From: an uncultured Bacteroidota bacterium
Lineage (GTDB): Bacteria > Bacteroidota > Bacteroidia > Chitinophagales > LD1
NCBI GenBank assembly: GCA_903861145.1
Contig: CAIOTH010000047.1
Span: 1-64,000 of the forward strand
DNA: 64,000 nucleotides
Direction of reading: 5' to 3'
Part shown: piece by piece, positions 36,460-45,363 of the stretch
Layout: each line of letters starts with the position of its first letter
Numbering within the stretch: the stretch's first letter is position 1
Made by a program: the position numbers and the translations under genes
The notes under the pieces: model-generated
Told to the model about the DNA's origin: nothing
What the model saw: the letters and a program-made list of their open reading frames with translations, nothing else
The model's database searches: none

Positions 36460-36555
36460 GCCACAAAGGCACTAAGGCACTAAGACACTAAGAAATGTAA
36501 TCTTAAATTGTCTATTTCTGATACAGTTAGCATTGTGCCTTCGTGTCTTTGTGGC
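36460..36555. repeat. Palindromic repeat with GCCACAAAGGCAC arms
   Basis: Left arm GCCACAAAGGCACTAAGGCAC (from 36460) pairs with GTGCCTTCGTGTCTTTGTGGC (to 36555), two mismatches in 21. Inside the left arm the unit CACTAAGGCACTAAGACACTAAG repeats a 9-base CACTAAGRC motif. No coding content. Such (CACTAAGGC)n inverted repeats are, as I recall, dispersed in Bacteroidota genomes. It separates prfA from the next minus-strand gene. Confidence 0.78.
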
Positions 36556-36578
36556 TACTGTATTTGTATAATGGCCCG

Positions 36579-37373
36579 CTAGTAGCGATAAAAATCTACC
36601 CGGTCCTTTTTCAAAATGGCCATGCGGTTTTTTTGAATTGCCGCCATTACCACCTCCGCAGTATCGGGTAATTGAATGGATTTTAAATCAAGCGAGATGA
36701 AGTTATAGGCATTTAACCGGCCGCTATCAAAATAAATTATCTGGTCCTGAAAAACCTGGAATTTCTTCAACCCTTTTATCGGTATCGTTTTGTTGTAGTT
36801 GCCGAAAATATCGAACACCATTATACCAATGGCCGGGTCGTTCAAGTAAACCGCATTGTCCTTCTCCACCATAAAATCAGGGTTGGGCACGGCATCCAGG
36901 GCGGTATTAAGTGGTTGGCTTTGCAATTTAATAGCCCCCGTTTCATCAATTTTCTTCAGTTTAAAATCGGTGTTATCATAAAACCACAACAACCCATCGT
37001 TAGACATAGTAACCGCCGAAACATTTTGATAACCTAAATCGAAAAAGTTGTAGGTAGTAAGTGGTGATAGGTATTTGTCAAGGGTAATAACCGTCATAAA
37101 GTCGGGGCAAAAAACCAAAATCTTCATCGGGTTGGTAACATCTACCATTCCTATCTTGCCATAATTAAACTCTTCGTAAGGGTACAGGTAGGTACCATCC
37201 GGCGAAAACTTGAAAACCTTATTATCGGTTGCTGTGTAGAAGTTGCTAAAGTTATCAATGGCTATAAAGTTCGCTTTGGTCTCATAAGTGCCAATAAACG
37301 AAAACGAAGTAGAAAACGACATGCAAAGCACCACCCACACCCCAAACAAAATCGGGGTAGCTTTCCTCTTCAT
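36579..37373 (-). CDS. Secreted or membrane-anchored protein, beta-propeller-like, unknown function
   Basis: 264 residues from the ATG at 37373 (KRKATPILFGVWVVLCMSFSTSF is a signal peptide or anchor); a longer in-frame start at 37400 is less likely. The rest is beta-strand rich with repeated aromatic/Asp units such as FIAIDNFSNFYTATDNKVFKF, VSAVTMSNDGLLWFYDN and MVEKDNAVYLNDPAIGIMVFD. This suggests a small propeller or NHL-like fold sensing a ligand or partner. It is not a family I can name. It lies 70 bases after the LpxH-like gene on the same strand. Confidence 0.75.
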   Translation of the reverse strand: MKRKATPILFGVWVVLCMSFSTSFSFIGTYETKANFIAIDNFSNFYTATDNKVFKFSPDGTYLYPYEEFNYGKIGMVDVTNPMKILVFCPDFMTVITLDKYLSPLTTYNFFDLGYQNVSAVTMSNDGLLWFYDNTDFKLKKIDETGAIKLQSQPLNTALDAVPNPDFMVEKDNAVYLNDPAIGIMVFDIFGNYNKTIPIKGLKKFQVFQDQIIYFDSGRLNAYNFISLDLKSIQLPDTAEVVMAAIQKNRMAILKKDRVDFYRY

Positions 37374-37443
37374 CACGCTATATATCCTGCCGTAACACAT
37401 TACAAATACATTAACACGTTAACACTTTCGCACCTTAACACAC

Positions 37444-38220
37444 TCACTTATAATACTTTAACTCTAAATTATTCCCGTCAAAAACGGCATAGCTGTTATA
37501 ATCAATCCAATCGCCGGTATTAATGTAGCGACTTTTTTCGTTCAGCATTATATCCAATGGCAAATGCCGGTGGCCAAAAATGAAGTAGTCAAAGTGCTCC
37601 TTCTGCAACACCTCTTTGGCAAAAGTAACCAGCCACTCATTTTCCTCGCCTCTAAAGGTTTCTAGCACCTTCTTATCGCCCTTTACCCCAAACCTGCTTT
37701 TGTGCGAAAAAAACGAGGCCACCTTAACCCCTACGTCAGGATGCAGCCATCTAAACAAAAATTGCGCCACTGGGTTTGCAAAAACGCGCTTAATAAACTT
37801 ATAGCCATGGTCGCCGGGTCCCAACCCATCGCCGTGGCCTATGTAAAACTTCTTCCCGCTTAAGGTTATTTGAACGGGCTCTTTATGGACCTTTACGCCC
37901 AATTCCCTTTCCAGATAACCAAACATCCATAAATCGTGGTTGCCGGTAAATACATGCACGGTAATGCCTGCATCCGTTATTTCGGCCAGCTTACCCTGCA
38001 AGCGTGCAAAACCCATAGGTATTACCGTCTTGTATTCATGCCAAAAATCAAAGATGTCACCAATAATAAAAATCTCAGCCGCGTCCTGTTTCACCTCGTC
38101 CAGCCATTGCACAAAAAGCTTCTCTCTCGCCGAGCTTGATTGCTCATCGGGCGTACCCAGGTGTAGGTCGGAGGCGAAATAGATTTTGTTTTTTGGGGCC
38201 ACAATTGCTAGTAACGTCAC
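37444..38220 (-). CDS. UDP-2,3-diacylglucosamine diphosphatase-like metallophosphoesterase (LpxH-like)
   Basis: 258-residue calcineurin-type phosphoesterase. All metal-site motifs are in order: SDLHLG (17-22), GDIFDFW (54-60), GNHDLW (93-98), then GHGDGLGPGD and GHRHLPLD. The DLHLG/FDFW pattern is that of LpxH, which converts UDP-2,3-diacylglucosamine to lipid X in lipid A synthesis at the inner membrane. The assignment is good but rests on motif pattern; other lpx genes are not in the window. Confidence 0.88.
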   Translation of the reverse strand: MTLLAIVAPKNKIYFASDLHLGTPDEQSSSAREKLFVQWLDEVKQDAAEIFIIGDIFDFWHEYKTVIPMGFARLQGKLAEITDAGITVHVFTGNHDLWMFGYLERELGVKVHKEPVQITLSGKKFYIGHGDGLGPGDHGYKFIKRVFANPVAQFLFRWLHPDVGVKVASFFSHKSRFGVKGDKKVLETFRGEENEWLVTFAKEVLQKEHFDYFIFGHRHLPLDIMLNEKSRYINTGDWIDYNSYAVFDGNNLELKYYK

Positions 38221-38328
38221 AAATCTATAAAACCATGCATGTAGTTAAGTAGAAATAATTTCTTTCCTGTAAATACATTTACCTTTTCAGCATTATTTCA
38301 ACTAAGAAAACCCAAACTAAATAACCCA

Positions 38329-38997
38329 ATGAAAATCGCGACCTGGAATTTAGAGCGGCCAAAGGTTTCCACCAAAACAAGAAACGCGAAAATCATTGAG
38401 AAGCTAAAAGGAATAGATGCAGATATTCTAATCCTTACCGAAACCAATTCAATAATTCACCCGGGCGCTGCGTATACTTCGTTTGCTACGCCGGCACTGC
38501 CTCTATCTAAAGGCCCCGCCCATAGCGTTGGTGAGAACAGAACTACCATCTGGAGTAAATACCCTGGCAGCAAGCACCTTGAAACTTATGATGACTTAAC
38601 CAGCATTTGTGTTGGCATTCAGACTCCCTTAGGTCACTTAAATGTTTACGGAACAATAATCGGTATATATGGCAACCGTGAAGAAAGTTTCAAAGTCGAC
38701 CTTAAAAAGCAGCTTGAAGATTGGAGAAAAATTTGTGCCGCTGGCAACATTTGCATTGCAGGCGATTTCAACATTACTTTTGCCGATAACTACTACTACA
38801 CAAAAGAAGGTCGTCAAAAAATAAAGGACTGCTTTTCGGAGCTAAGCATCAATAACCTGACGGACCAAATTCCTGAGAACATTGATCACATAGCAATTGC
38901 AACATCTTTTTTAAAGTCCTCGGAAATCAAAACAGAGGTTTGGAATGAAGACAAAAGCCTAAGTGACCATATGGGTGTTTGCGTTGTTTTGAAGTAG
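38329..38997 (+). CDS. Endonuclease/exonuclease/phosphatase (EEP) family protein
   Basis: 222 residues. Begins KIATWNLERP (active-site Asn), then DILILTETNS with catalytic Glu, IAGDFNITFADNYYY (Asp/Asn) and a C-terminal SLSDHMGVCVVL (Asp-His). These four motifs define the DNase I-like EEP fold. There is no signal peptide, so it is cytosolic. The substrate may be DNA or a phosphoester. It stands alone and is A/T-rich; possibly accessory. Confidence 0.88.
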   Translation: MKIATWNLERPKVSTKTRNAKIIEKLKGIDADILILTETNSIIHPGAAYTSFATPALPLSKGPAHSVGENRTTIWSKYPGSKHLETYDDLTSICVGIQTPLGHLNVYGTIIGIYGNREESFKVDLKKQLEDWRKICAAGNICIAGDFNITFADNYYYTKEGRQKIKDCFSELSINNLTDQIPENIDHIAIATSFLKSSEIKTEVWNEDKSLSDHMGVCVVLK

Positions 38998-39046
38998 TAG
39001 GCAATACACACCATCTAAAAACGGCTCACTAACTATAAATTGCATT

Positions 39047-39502
39047 ATGATTGAAATTGTAAACTACACCGAAGACACCAAAGAATATGTAAAGCTTCTC
39101 AACTACGAGTGGCTCGAAAAATATTTTGTAGTTGAACCCACCGATGTTATCCAACTCGCCGACCCGCAGAGAGAAATAATTGATAAAGAGGGACAGATTT
39201 TTTACGCCAAACACAATGGCGCAACAGTTGGCACGGCGTCCCTGCTTAAAATTGAAGCTGGCGTTTTCGAATTGGGTAAAATGGCCGTATCAGAAAAAGC
39301 ACAAGGCCTCGGCATTGGTAAAACACTGATTGAACACAGCATTAAAGTTGCACAGCAAATGCAACTTACCAAATTGATTCTCTACTCCAACAAAAGCTTA
39401 AAACCAGCTATCCACCTGTACGAAAAATATGGGTTTGTAGAAATACCGCTGGAGCCGGGCCACTACGGCCGAGCCAATATTAAAATGGAGAAGGTATTGT
39501 AA
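39047..39502 (+). CDS. GNAT family N-acetyltransferase
   Basis: 151 residues. Acetyl-CoA-binding loop KAQGLGIGKTLIEHSI (about 83-100), preceded by FELGKMAVSE and followed by KLILYSNKSLKPAIHLYEKYGFVEI, the standard GNAT core. The substrate is unknown. The N-terminal ten residues (IEIVNYTEDTKEYVKLLN) resemble single-domain acetyltransferases of the ArsN2/MarR-associated type only loosely. Monocistronic. Confidence 0.93.
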   Translation: MIEIVNYTEDTKEYVKLLNYEWLEKYFVVEPTDVIQLADPQREIIDKEGQIFYAKHNGATVGTASLLKIEAGVFELGKMAVSEKAQGLGIGKTLIEHSIKVAQQMQLTKLILYSNKSLKPAIHLYEKYGFVEIPLEPGHYGRANIKMEKVL

Positions 39503-39560
39503 CCAGATAGAGTGCTTTGCCGAGATTGTCATTTGATTCTTGTACTTTTAAGTTAGAAAG

Positions 39561-40190
39561 ATGATAGGAAAGACTTCAAAATGGGGGCTATTACAACTAA
39601 TGATTTTTTATTCAATAGTTAGTTCAGCTCAAGCGCTTTCCTTACCAAGACTCCCGTACAAAATCATCATTGGTAAAGACACTTTTGAAACAAGTAGTGA
39701 AATTGAACGTACTCCTCAATATGGATGGCAGACAATCGCGGATAGCTTTCGTATTAATACTTATTTATTTAAAGGAGAAAAGTCAGAAATCTGTTATCCC
39801 AAAAGAATAGATACTTCTTACGGAATTGATTTATTTGATCCTTATAAGGCGGATACTATAATTGATACCAGTGACCACATATCTTTAAACAGAATGATTG
39901 ACACTATTTCTGTACGTCAACTCAAAGAACTCTTAAGTGAAGAGATAGAGGTTTATGAAGGGGACATCAAACTAAAATTGAACGGATTCGGAATACTAAT
40001 TATTTCAAAAGATGGTCGGTCCTTTTCGTTTAATTATGATCAAAAAAGGATGGCAGGGAATGACCCGCTTATTTTAAAGACAATGAAACGTTTGTCTTTC
40101 CCTTTTTATTTGATTATGCGGGACATAACCTTTTACGACAATAAAATCTTTAGGCAGACTCTAGGTCGAATCGGATGGAAAATAGAATAA
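39561..40190 (+). CDS. Secreted hypothetical protein
   Basis: 209 residues, not recognised. The N-terminus KTSKWGLLQLMIFYSIVSSAQAL is a probable signal peptide cleaved after SSAQA. The mature part is rich in Asp, Lys and Ile with mixed alpha/beta character (DTISVRQLKELLSEEIEVYEG, FGILIISKDGRSFSFNYDQ). It is visibly more A/T-rich than flanking core genes and may be lineage-specific. It starts 58 bases after the GNAT gene. Confidence 0.7.
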   Translation: MIGKTSKWGLLQLMIFYSIVSSAQALSLPRLPYKIIIGKDTFETSSEIERTPQYGWQTIADSFRINTYLFKGEKSEICYPKRIDTSYGIDLFDPYKADTIIDTSDHISLNRMIDTISVRQLKELLSEEIEVYEGDIKLKLNGFGILIISKDGRSFSFNYDQKRMAGNDPLILKTMKRLSFPFYLIMRDITFYDNKIFRQTLGRIGWKIE

Positions 40191-40279
40191 AAGGCTCAGT
40201 AAAAAGCTAGGGAAGTCGCTAAAACATGCACAATTGCTATTGGCAAACCTTGGACCTAAGTTGGCAATGCAAGTTTTTG

Positions 40280-41095
40280 TTACGGCCTTAAGCTTGGCGG
40301 AATGATCTCATCCACCAAAATCACATAAATGTCTTCGGTGCCGTCAGCATTCAAGATCAAGCGTTGCTTGTCGTAAAAATGACCGGTATTACATGTGCCG
40401 AGCTTTACAACCGAAGGCAGTTCACCTTTATTTTGTTTTTTGAATATGTCCAAAGCGTCAGCCTCAAGCGGAGTAAGATGAGCGATGTCGGTAATGAAAA
40501 TATGCGTTTTAGGGAAGCACGAAAGCCTTCTTCTCGATGCCTGTTTAGGGTTAAGTATAATTGTTCCCTCATCTGCCGCAAGGCTCTCGCAAAGCGAAAC
40601 CGCAGCTTCAGAGTTTTCAATCGTATACCCAATCATACCCTTCTGAAAATTGCTATTGCAAAAGGCGTCTTTAATTTCATTCTCCCAGCAAAAAACATGT
40701 TTCCACCCGTTCTCTTCCTTTAGCATTTTCAGGGTTTCAATAGCCTGTTGCATGGTTTCGCAAAAAATAAACTTACCGCCGGCATCAATAAATTTGGTAG
40801 CAAATCTAATGTCCAGGTCCTGGTCATCAGGTAAGGTAAACGCCGGTGCAGTTACTTCAACGGTACGAACTGGTTTTTCCTTTTCAATAATATCTTCCAA
40901 TGGCACAAAAGTGGTAGCAGTTGTTTGGGGGGAAGTAGTAATTATTTCTTCGGTCATCACCACTTCTTCAGTTAAAGTAGTTGTTGCATTAAGGTTTTCA
41001 TGCGCTGCATCTTCGTTGTTGCTTGTATTGGCAGTAGAAGAAAAAACATTTTTTAAGCGCGAGAAAAATCCGTGTCCGGCTTCTTCATTAACCAT
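40280..41095 (-). CDS. LUD-domain protein (LutC/YkgG-like)
   Basis: 271 residues. A Thr/Glu-rich, apparently disordered N-terminal linker (about 1-90: TTTLTEEVVMTEEIITTSPQTTATT) precedes a LUD domain (about 95-270) with FATKFIDAGGKFIFCET, MIGYTIENSEAAVSLCES, GTIILNP and TPLEADALDIF. LutC relatives belong to the lactate-oxidation complex, but lutAB are absent here. It is the third gene of rsfS-ftsH-LUD, 70 bases after ftsH. I recall this order from other Bacteroidota, which suggests a role tied to membrane proteostasis or metabolism rather than lactate use. Confidence 0.85.
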   Translation of the reverse strand: MVNEEAGHGFFSRLKNVFSSTANTSNNEDAAHENLNATTTLTEEVVMTEEIITTSPQTTATTFVPLEDIIEKEKPVRTVEVTAPAFTLPDDQDLDIRFATKFIDAGGKFIFCETMQQAIETLKMLKEENGWKHVFCWENEIKDAFCNSNFQKGMIGYTIENSEAAVSLCESLAADEGTIILNPKQASRRRLSCFPKTHIFITDIAHLTPLEADALDIFKKQNKGELPSVVKLGTCNTGHFYDKQRLILNADGTEDIYVILVDEIIPPSLRP

Positions 41096-41165
41096 AATAA
41101 TAATTTAATAAATAGATATTGTTACCGGAACTCAAAGTTATAATATGAGCAACGGATGTAAAGCT

Positions 41166-43253
41166 TTACGCTTTATCATTCTCAACAACAGTATTTATAA
41201 CGTCTGTGTTTATAGACATTGACACCGTAAACTGGCCATCAACATTTTCAGCCGATGCATCAGTAGGGTTGGTTGTAATTTCGTCGGCCTTATCAAAAGG
41301 GCGTTTGCCTATCAGTCTTTCAAGGTCGTCTTTAAACAAAACTTCCTTTTCTAACAGCAACGATGCAAGGGCATCTAATTCCTTTCTCTTATCGCGCAAC
41401 AAATCCTGTGCACGCTGGTATTGGCCTTCAATAATTTTTCTCGATTCTTCATCAATAATACGAGAGGTCTCTTCGCTAAACGGCTTGTTGAAACTGTTTT
41501 GGTTTTGCATATCGTAAAACGAAACGTTACCAACTTTTTCGTTCATACCGAATATAGAAACCATAGCATAAGCAACTTTAGTTACCTGGTCGAGGTCATT
41601 TTGCGCACCGGTCGAAATTTTATCAAAAACAATACGCTCGGCAGCTCTTCCCCCAAGGGTCATACACATGCGGTCAAGCATTTCTTCCTGCCTTTCAATG
41701 TACTTTTCCTTTGGTAAATACTGCGCATATCCCAATGCGGCAACGCCTCTTGGTATAATCGAAACCTTTAACAGCGGGTGCGCATTTTCAAGAAACCAAC
41801 CGGCTACGGCATGGCCTGCTTCGTGGTAGGCAATAATCCTTTTTTCATCCGGCGAAATAAGCTTGTTTCTCTTTTCAAGGCCACCAATAGCGCGGTCAAT
41901 AGCATCGTGAAAATCCTGCATATCAACAGCGGTCTTATCGTTACGGGCAGCAATTAGTGCAGCTTCGTTACAAATGTTCGCAATATCCGCACCTACAAAA
42001 CCAGGTGATAAGGCAGCAAGCTTATAAACATCAACAGTTTCGCTCAGCTTAATTGTTTTCAAGTGCACTTTAAATATCTGCTCACGTCCACTCAAGTCAG
42101 GCTTGTCAATAGATATTTGACGGTCAAATCTTCCCGGGCGTAATAACGCCGTATCCAATACATCGGGGCGGTTGGTAGCCGCAACAATTATTACTCCTTT
42201 CTCCGAGCTAAAACCATCCATTTCAACCAACAATTGGTTCAAGGTATTTTCGCGCTCATCATTACCTTGTATCAGGTTTTTACCTCTTGCGCGGCCTATG
42301 GCATCAATTTCATCAATAAAGATGATGCAAGGCGCTTTCTCTCGTGCCTGGCGGAACAAATCGCGAACGCGTGACGCACCAACACCCACAAACATCTCCA
42401 CAAAATCCGAACCCGAAATGCTGAAGAATGGCACTTGTGCCTCACCGGCCATTGCCTTTGCTATCAACGTTTTTCCGGTTCCCGGAGGGCCAATTAAAAG
42501 GGCGCCCTTAGGTATTTTACCACCCAGCGCAGTGTACTTTTTAGGATTCTTTAAAAAGTTTACAATTTCCTGAACTTCAACCTTCGCTTCATCCAATCCG
42601 GCCACATCACCAAAAGTGATATTGATTTTTTCGTCTCTGTCAAACAGAATCGCCTTCGATTTTCCGATATTAAAAATGTTACCGGCACCACCACCTATAC
42701 CACCACCGGCACGGCGTAGCATAAATATCCATAGGCCTGCAATCAATATTAATGGCAGTAACCAAGGCACTACATCTTTCCACCAGTCCTGGCGTATTTC
42801 GTACTTTACATTAACAGGCTGTAACTGTGGGTGGTCTTTGTAAAACTCGTTAATGGATTTGTCGAAAGCATCGTTCGATGGCACCGTTAATGAATAGTGC
42901 GGCCCTTTATTGACAGTGCCAAAACGCGAGTGCGCAACATCCTTGTATTCGGGCTTATTTAGTGCCGAATCTTTCAAAAACACTTCGGCGCTTTTTTCAT
43001 TGCTGGTAACTACAACTATTTTGTCAACGTCATTATTGTTCAGCATGGTGCGCAACTGCGTCATATTACTCTCCTTAGTAGTTTCCTGGAAGAAGGGTAA
43101 GTTGATAGAGATAATGACGAATACGATGAATATGGCCCATATCCAGAAGTAATTAAACTTAGGGCCTTCATCCAGTATCTTTTTTGCAGGGCGTTTTGAG
43201 TCTTTACGATTAGGGCCTGTGCTGTTCTGATTCTTATTTTCCTGATTTTCCAT
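41166..43253 (-). CDS. ftsH: ATP-dependent zinc metalloprotease FtsH
   Basis: 695 residues. Membrane-anchored AAA+ protease that degrades misfolded or regulatory inner-membrane and cytosolic proteins. In order: cytosolic N-tail, helix [20 protein letters not shown], periplasmic domain to about 160, helix [19 protein letters not shown], Walker A GPPGTGKT (255-262), Walker [12 protein letters not shown], second region of homology around [20 protein letters not shown], and zinc motif HEAGH (477-481). It lies between rsfS (55-base gap) and the LUD gene in one likely operon. Confidence 0.98.
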   Translation of the reverse strand: MENQENKNQNSTGPNRKDSKRPAKKILDEGPKFNYFWIWAIFIVFVIISINLPFFQETTKESNMTQLRTMLNNNDVDKIVVVTSNEKSAEVFLKDSALNKPEYKDVAHSRFGTVNKGPHYSLTVPSNDAFDKSINEFYKDHPQLQPVNVKYEIRQDWWKDVVPWLLPLILIAGLWIFMLRRAGGGIGGGAGNIFNIGKSKAILFDRDEKINITFGDVAGLDEAKVEVQEIVNFLKNPKKYTALGGKIPKGALLIGPPGTGKTLIAKAMAGEAQVPFFSISGSDFVEMFVGVGASRVRDLFRQAREKAPCIIFIDEIDAIGRARGKNLIQGNDERENTLNQLLVEMDGFSSEKGVIIVAATNRPDVLDTALLRPGRFDRQISIDKPDLSGREQIFKVHLKTIKLSETVDVYKLAALSPGFVGADIANICNEAALIAARNDKTAVDMQDFHDAIDRAIGGLEKRNKLISPDEKRIIAYHEAGHAVAGWFLENAHPLLKVSIIPRGVAALGYAQYLPKEKYIERQEEMLDRMCMTLGGRAAERIVFDKISTGAQNDLDQVTKVAYAMVSIFGMNEKVGNVSFYDMQNQNSFNKPFSEETSRIIDEESRKIIEGQYQRAQDLLRDKRKELDALASLLLEKEVLFKDDLERLIGKRPFDKADEITTNPTDASAENVDGQFTVSMSINTDVINTVVENDKA

Positions 43254-43308
43254 TTTTTCTTTTCAATGTCCTCTTTCAGACGATTCTGCTTTTAAATTAT
43301 TGTATTCA

Positions 43309-43716
43309 CTATTTAGGCGAGGTGTCGTTGTGACGGGTTGTTTTAGCATCACTCCACAAATCTTCCAGTGCGTAAAAGTCCCTTTTGTCCCTATAAAAAA
43401 TATGTACCACGACGTCAACAAAATCTATAATTATCCATTCCGAGTTTTTCATGCCCTCCATGTGGTACGGCCTGTAGCCATGCTTCTCGGTCTCGTGCAC
43501 AACGTTGTTATAAATAGCTCTTACGTGCGTATTCGAATCGCCATGCGTAATAATAAAGTAGTCCGAAGGGGTATCCTTTATTTTTTTCAGGTCGAGGCTC
43601 ATTACCTGGTGCCCTTTCTTTCCTAAAACAGCATCTATAACAACCTTCTTTAAACTTTCAGTTTCCGTATTTCTCTTCGCCAAACGCCAGGGTTTTGTTG
43701 ATAATTTTACTTTCAA
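43309..43716 (-). CDS. rsfS: Ribosome silencing factor
   Basis: 135 residues. RsfS binds uL14 on the 50S subunit and blocks subunit joining when nutrients are scarce. The Iojap/DUF143 fold is clear: VVIDAVLGKKGHQVMSLDLKKIKDTPSDYFIITHGDSNTHVRAIYNNV, then WIIIDFVDVVVHIFYRDKRDFYALEDLWSDA. It is the first gene of the rsfS-ftsH-LUD unit and lies only 25 bases from the divergent birA gene, so promoters must overlap. Confidence 0.96.
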   Translation of the reverse strand: MKVKLSTKPWRLAKRNTETESLKKVVIDAVLGKKGHQVMSLDLKKIKDTPSDYFIITHGDSNTHVRAIYNNVVHETEKHGYRPYHMEGMKNSEWIIIDFVDVVVHIFYRDKRDFYALEDLWSDAKTTRHNDTSPK

Positions 43717-43741
43717 AACTTTTCAAAAGTAATTAGTTTTC

Positions 43742-44533
43742 ATGAATCTGAAAGTCAATATACCAAGCATGGCCAACACTCTGTTTATCGGCAAAAACCT
43801 TATTCAACTCGATTCCGTTGATTCTACTAACAGTTTTGCAAGGCAATTGTTGTCTGAATCCCGGCCTTTAGACGGGACTGTGATTTTAGCTAAAGAGCAA
43901 ATTGCCGGTCGCGGGCAAATGGGAAACACCTGGGCGGCAGAGCCAGGTAAGAACATTACGGTCAGTATTGTGCTATACCCCGATCAATTGGACGCCGACA
44001 AACAGTTTTTTTTAAATATGGCCGTTGCCCTGGCTGTTAAGGATTTTTGTGAATTTGTGCTGCTTGACGAGGTAAAGATTAAATGGCCCAACGATATTTA
44101 CTACCACGACAAGAAACTTGGGGGTATTTTGATTGAAAACAGCATAAGTGGCAGTAAAATCACCTCCTCCATTATAGGTATTGGCCTTAATGTAAATCAG
44201 GAGGAATTTGACCCCTCGCTACCTAACCCCACATCGCTTATTCAAATAAAAAAACCGGCAGATAGCCCTGATTATGATGTGGTTAAGCTGGTAGAGGAGC
44301 TTTGCGGCTACCTGGAGAAATATTACCTGCAACTAAGGCAACAGCACTTTAATTTTTTAGATAAAGGCTATACAGTAGCCCTATATCGCTATCAGCAAAC
44401 CCACGAGTTTAAGCGCGGGGACTCCGTTTTTAAAGGCGAAATAAATGGAGTGGGAAAAGATGGCAAACTTATCATCCACTCGGGCAGTAAAGAGCTGCGC
44501 TTTGGATTTAAAGAGGTGGAATACATTATCTGA
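43742..44533 (+). CDS. birA: Biotin--[acetyl-CoA-carboxylase] ligase
   Basis: 263 residues. Attaches biotin to the carboxyl-carrier protein through biotinyl-AMP. Catalytic-domain signatures: SVDSTNSFARQLL, the biotinyl-AMP loop GRGQMGNTW (56-64) and KWPNDIYYHDKKLGGILIEN, followed by a short SH3-like C-terminal domain. There is no N-terminal HTH domain, so it is a type I, non-repressor BirA. Starts at 43742 or, less likely, at the in-frame ATG 43769. Divergent from rsfS. Confidence 0.95.
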   Translation: MNLKVNIPSMANTLFIGKNLIQLDSVDSTNSFARQLLSESRPLDGTVILAKEQIAGRGQMGNTWAAEPGKNITVSIVLYPDQLDADKQFFLNMAVALAVKDFCEFVLLDEVKIKWPNDIYYHDKKLGGILIENSISGSKITSSIIGIGLNVNQEEFDPSLPNPTSLIQIKKPADSPDYDVVKLVEELCGYLEKYYLQLRQQHFNFLDKGYTVALYRYQQTHEFKRGDSVFKGEINGVGKDGKLIIHSGSKELRFGFKEVEYII

Positions 44534-44644
44534 GTTTTTGATTTTGTATTGAAGCTCTAAACTTCTTAAACCGTAAACTGTTCCCCATCTCTAAAATAAT
44601 CTAAACAATCGCACGTCTAAAACCCCATATCTCAAGTCTTCGTT

Positions 44645-44652
44645 TAAATTTG
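44645..44652 (+). promoter_or_regulatory. Possible promoter -7 box (TAAATTTG) for the rhomboid genes
   Basis: Exact TAnnTTTG match only 8 bases before the ATG at 44660, which would give a nearly leaderless transcript. No -33 TTTG is evident. Chance matches in A/T-rich DNA are possible, so this is weak. Confidence 0.3.
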
Positions 44653-44659
44653 CCCCATC

Positions 44660-45334
44660 ATGTTCAATCAAGGCCTTAATCCACGCAGCGTAACTTTTAA
44701 TCTAATACTCATCAATATTTTGATGTTTATGGCCAGCACCGTTTGGCGTGAGCCAATGATTGAGAACTGCGCGCTTTTCTATCCGGCAAGCCCGTATTTT
44801 AAACCGGTACAAATTTTAGCGCACATGTTTATGCACGCAAACGTGGGGCATATTTTCGGCAACATGTTTGGCCTTTTTATGTTTGGTGCCGTGTTAGAAA
44901 GGGTTTGGGGGCCCAAACGTTTCTTAATTTTCTACCTGGCTACCGGTTTGGGTGCTGCGGTTTTATACATGGGCATCCAGGCGCTTATAGTATACAATTT
45001 TACCGGTTCGGTTCATCCCTCAGCCGATAAGGTGCGGGAGTTTACAAGGCTGATGCAAATATATGCCACGCCTGTTTTGGGTGCTTCGGGCGCTATTTTT
45101 GGTATCCTGGTTGCCTTTGGTATGCTTTTCCCAAACAGCGAAATCATGTTGCTGTTTTTTCCGGTGCCCATCAAAGCAAAGTATTTTGTAACCGGTTACT
45201 TTCTTTATGAATTATACTCGGGTATTGCAAATAACCCAGGCGATGAAGTAGCCCACTTTGCCCACGTAGGTGGCGCGCTTTTTGGTTTTATTTTAGTAAA
45301 GATTTGGAACCGCAATCGCGATTATCTTTACTAA
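44660..45334 (+). CDS. Rhomboid family intramembrane serine protease (first of a pair)
   Basis: 224 residues and six membrane segments. Catalytic Ser143 in GASGAIFG and His202 in FAHVGGALFGF form the rhomboid dyad; HMFMHANVGHIFGNMFGLFMFG carries the conserved L4-region His and Asn. It cleaves transmembrane substrates within the inner membrane. A second rhomboid gene follows 29 bases later, so the two are cotranscribed. Confidence 0.94.
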   Translation: MFNQGLNPRSVTFNLILINILMFMASTVWREPMIENCALFYPASPYFKPVQILAHMFMHANVGHIFGNMFGLFMFGAVLERVWGPKRFLIFYLATGLGAAVLYMGIQALIVYNFTGSVHPSADKVREFTRLMQIYATPVLGASGAIFGILVAFGMLFPNSEIMLLFFPVPIKAKYFVTGYFLYELYSGIANNPGDEVAHFAHVGGALFGFILVKIWNRNRDYLY

Positions 45335-45363
45335 ACCGCGTTTCTCAAAATATATAAAACAAA

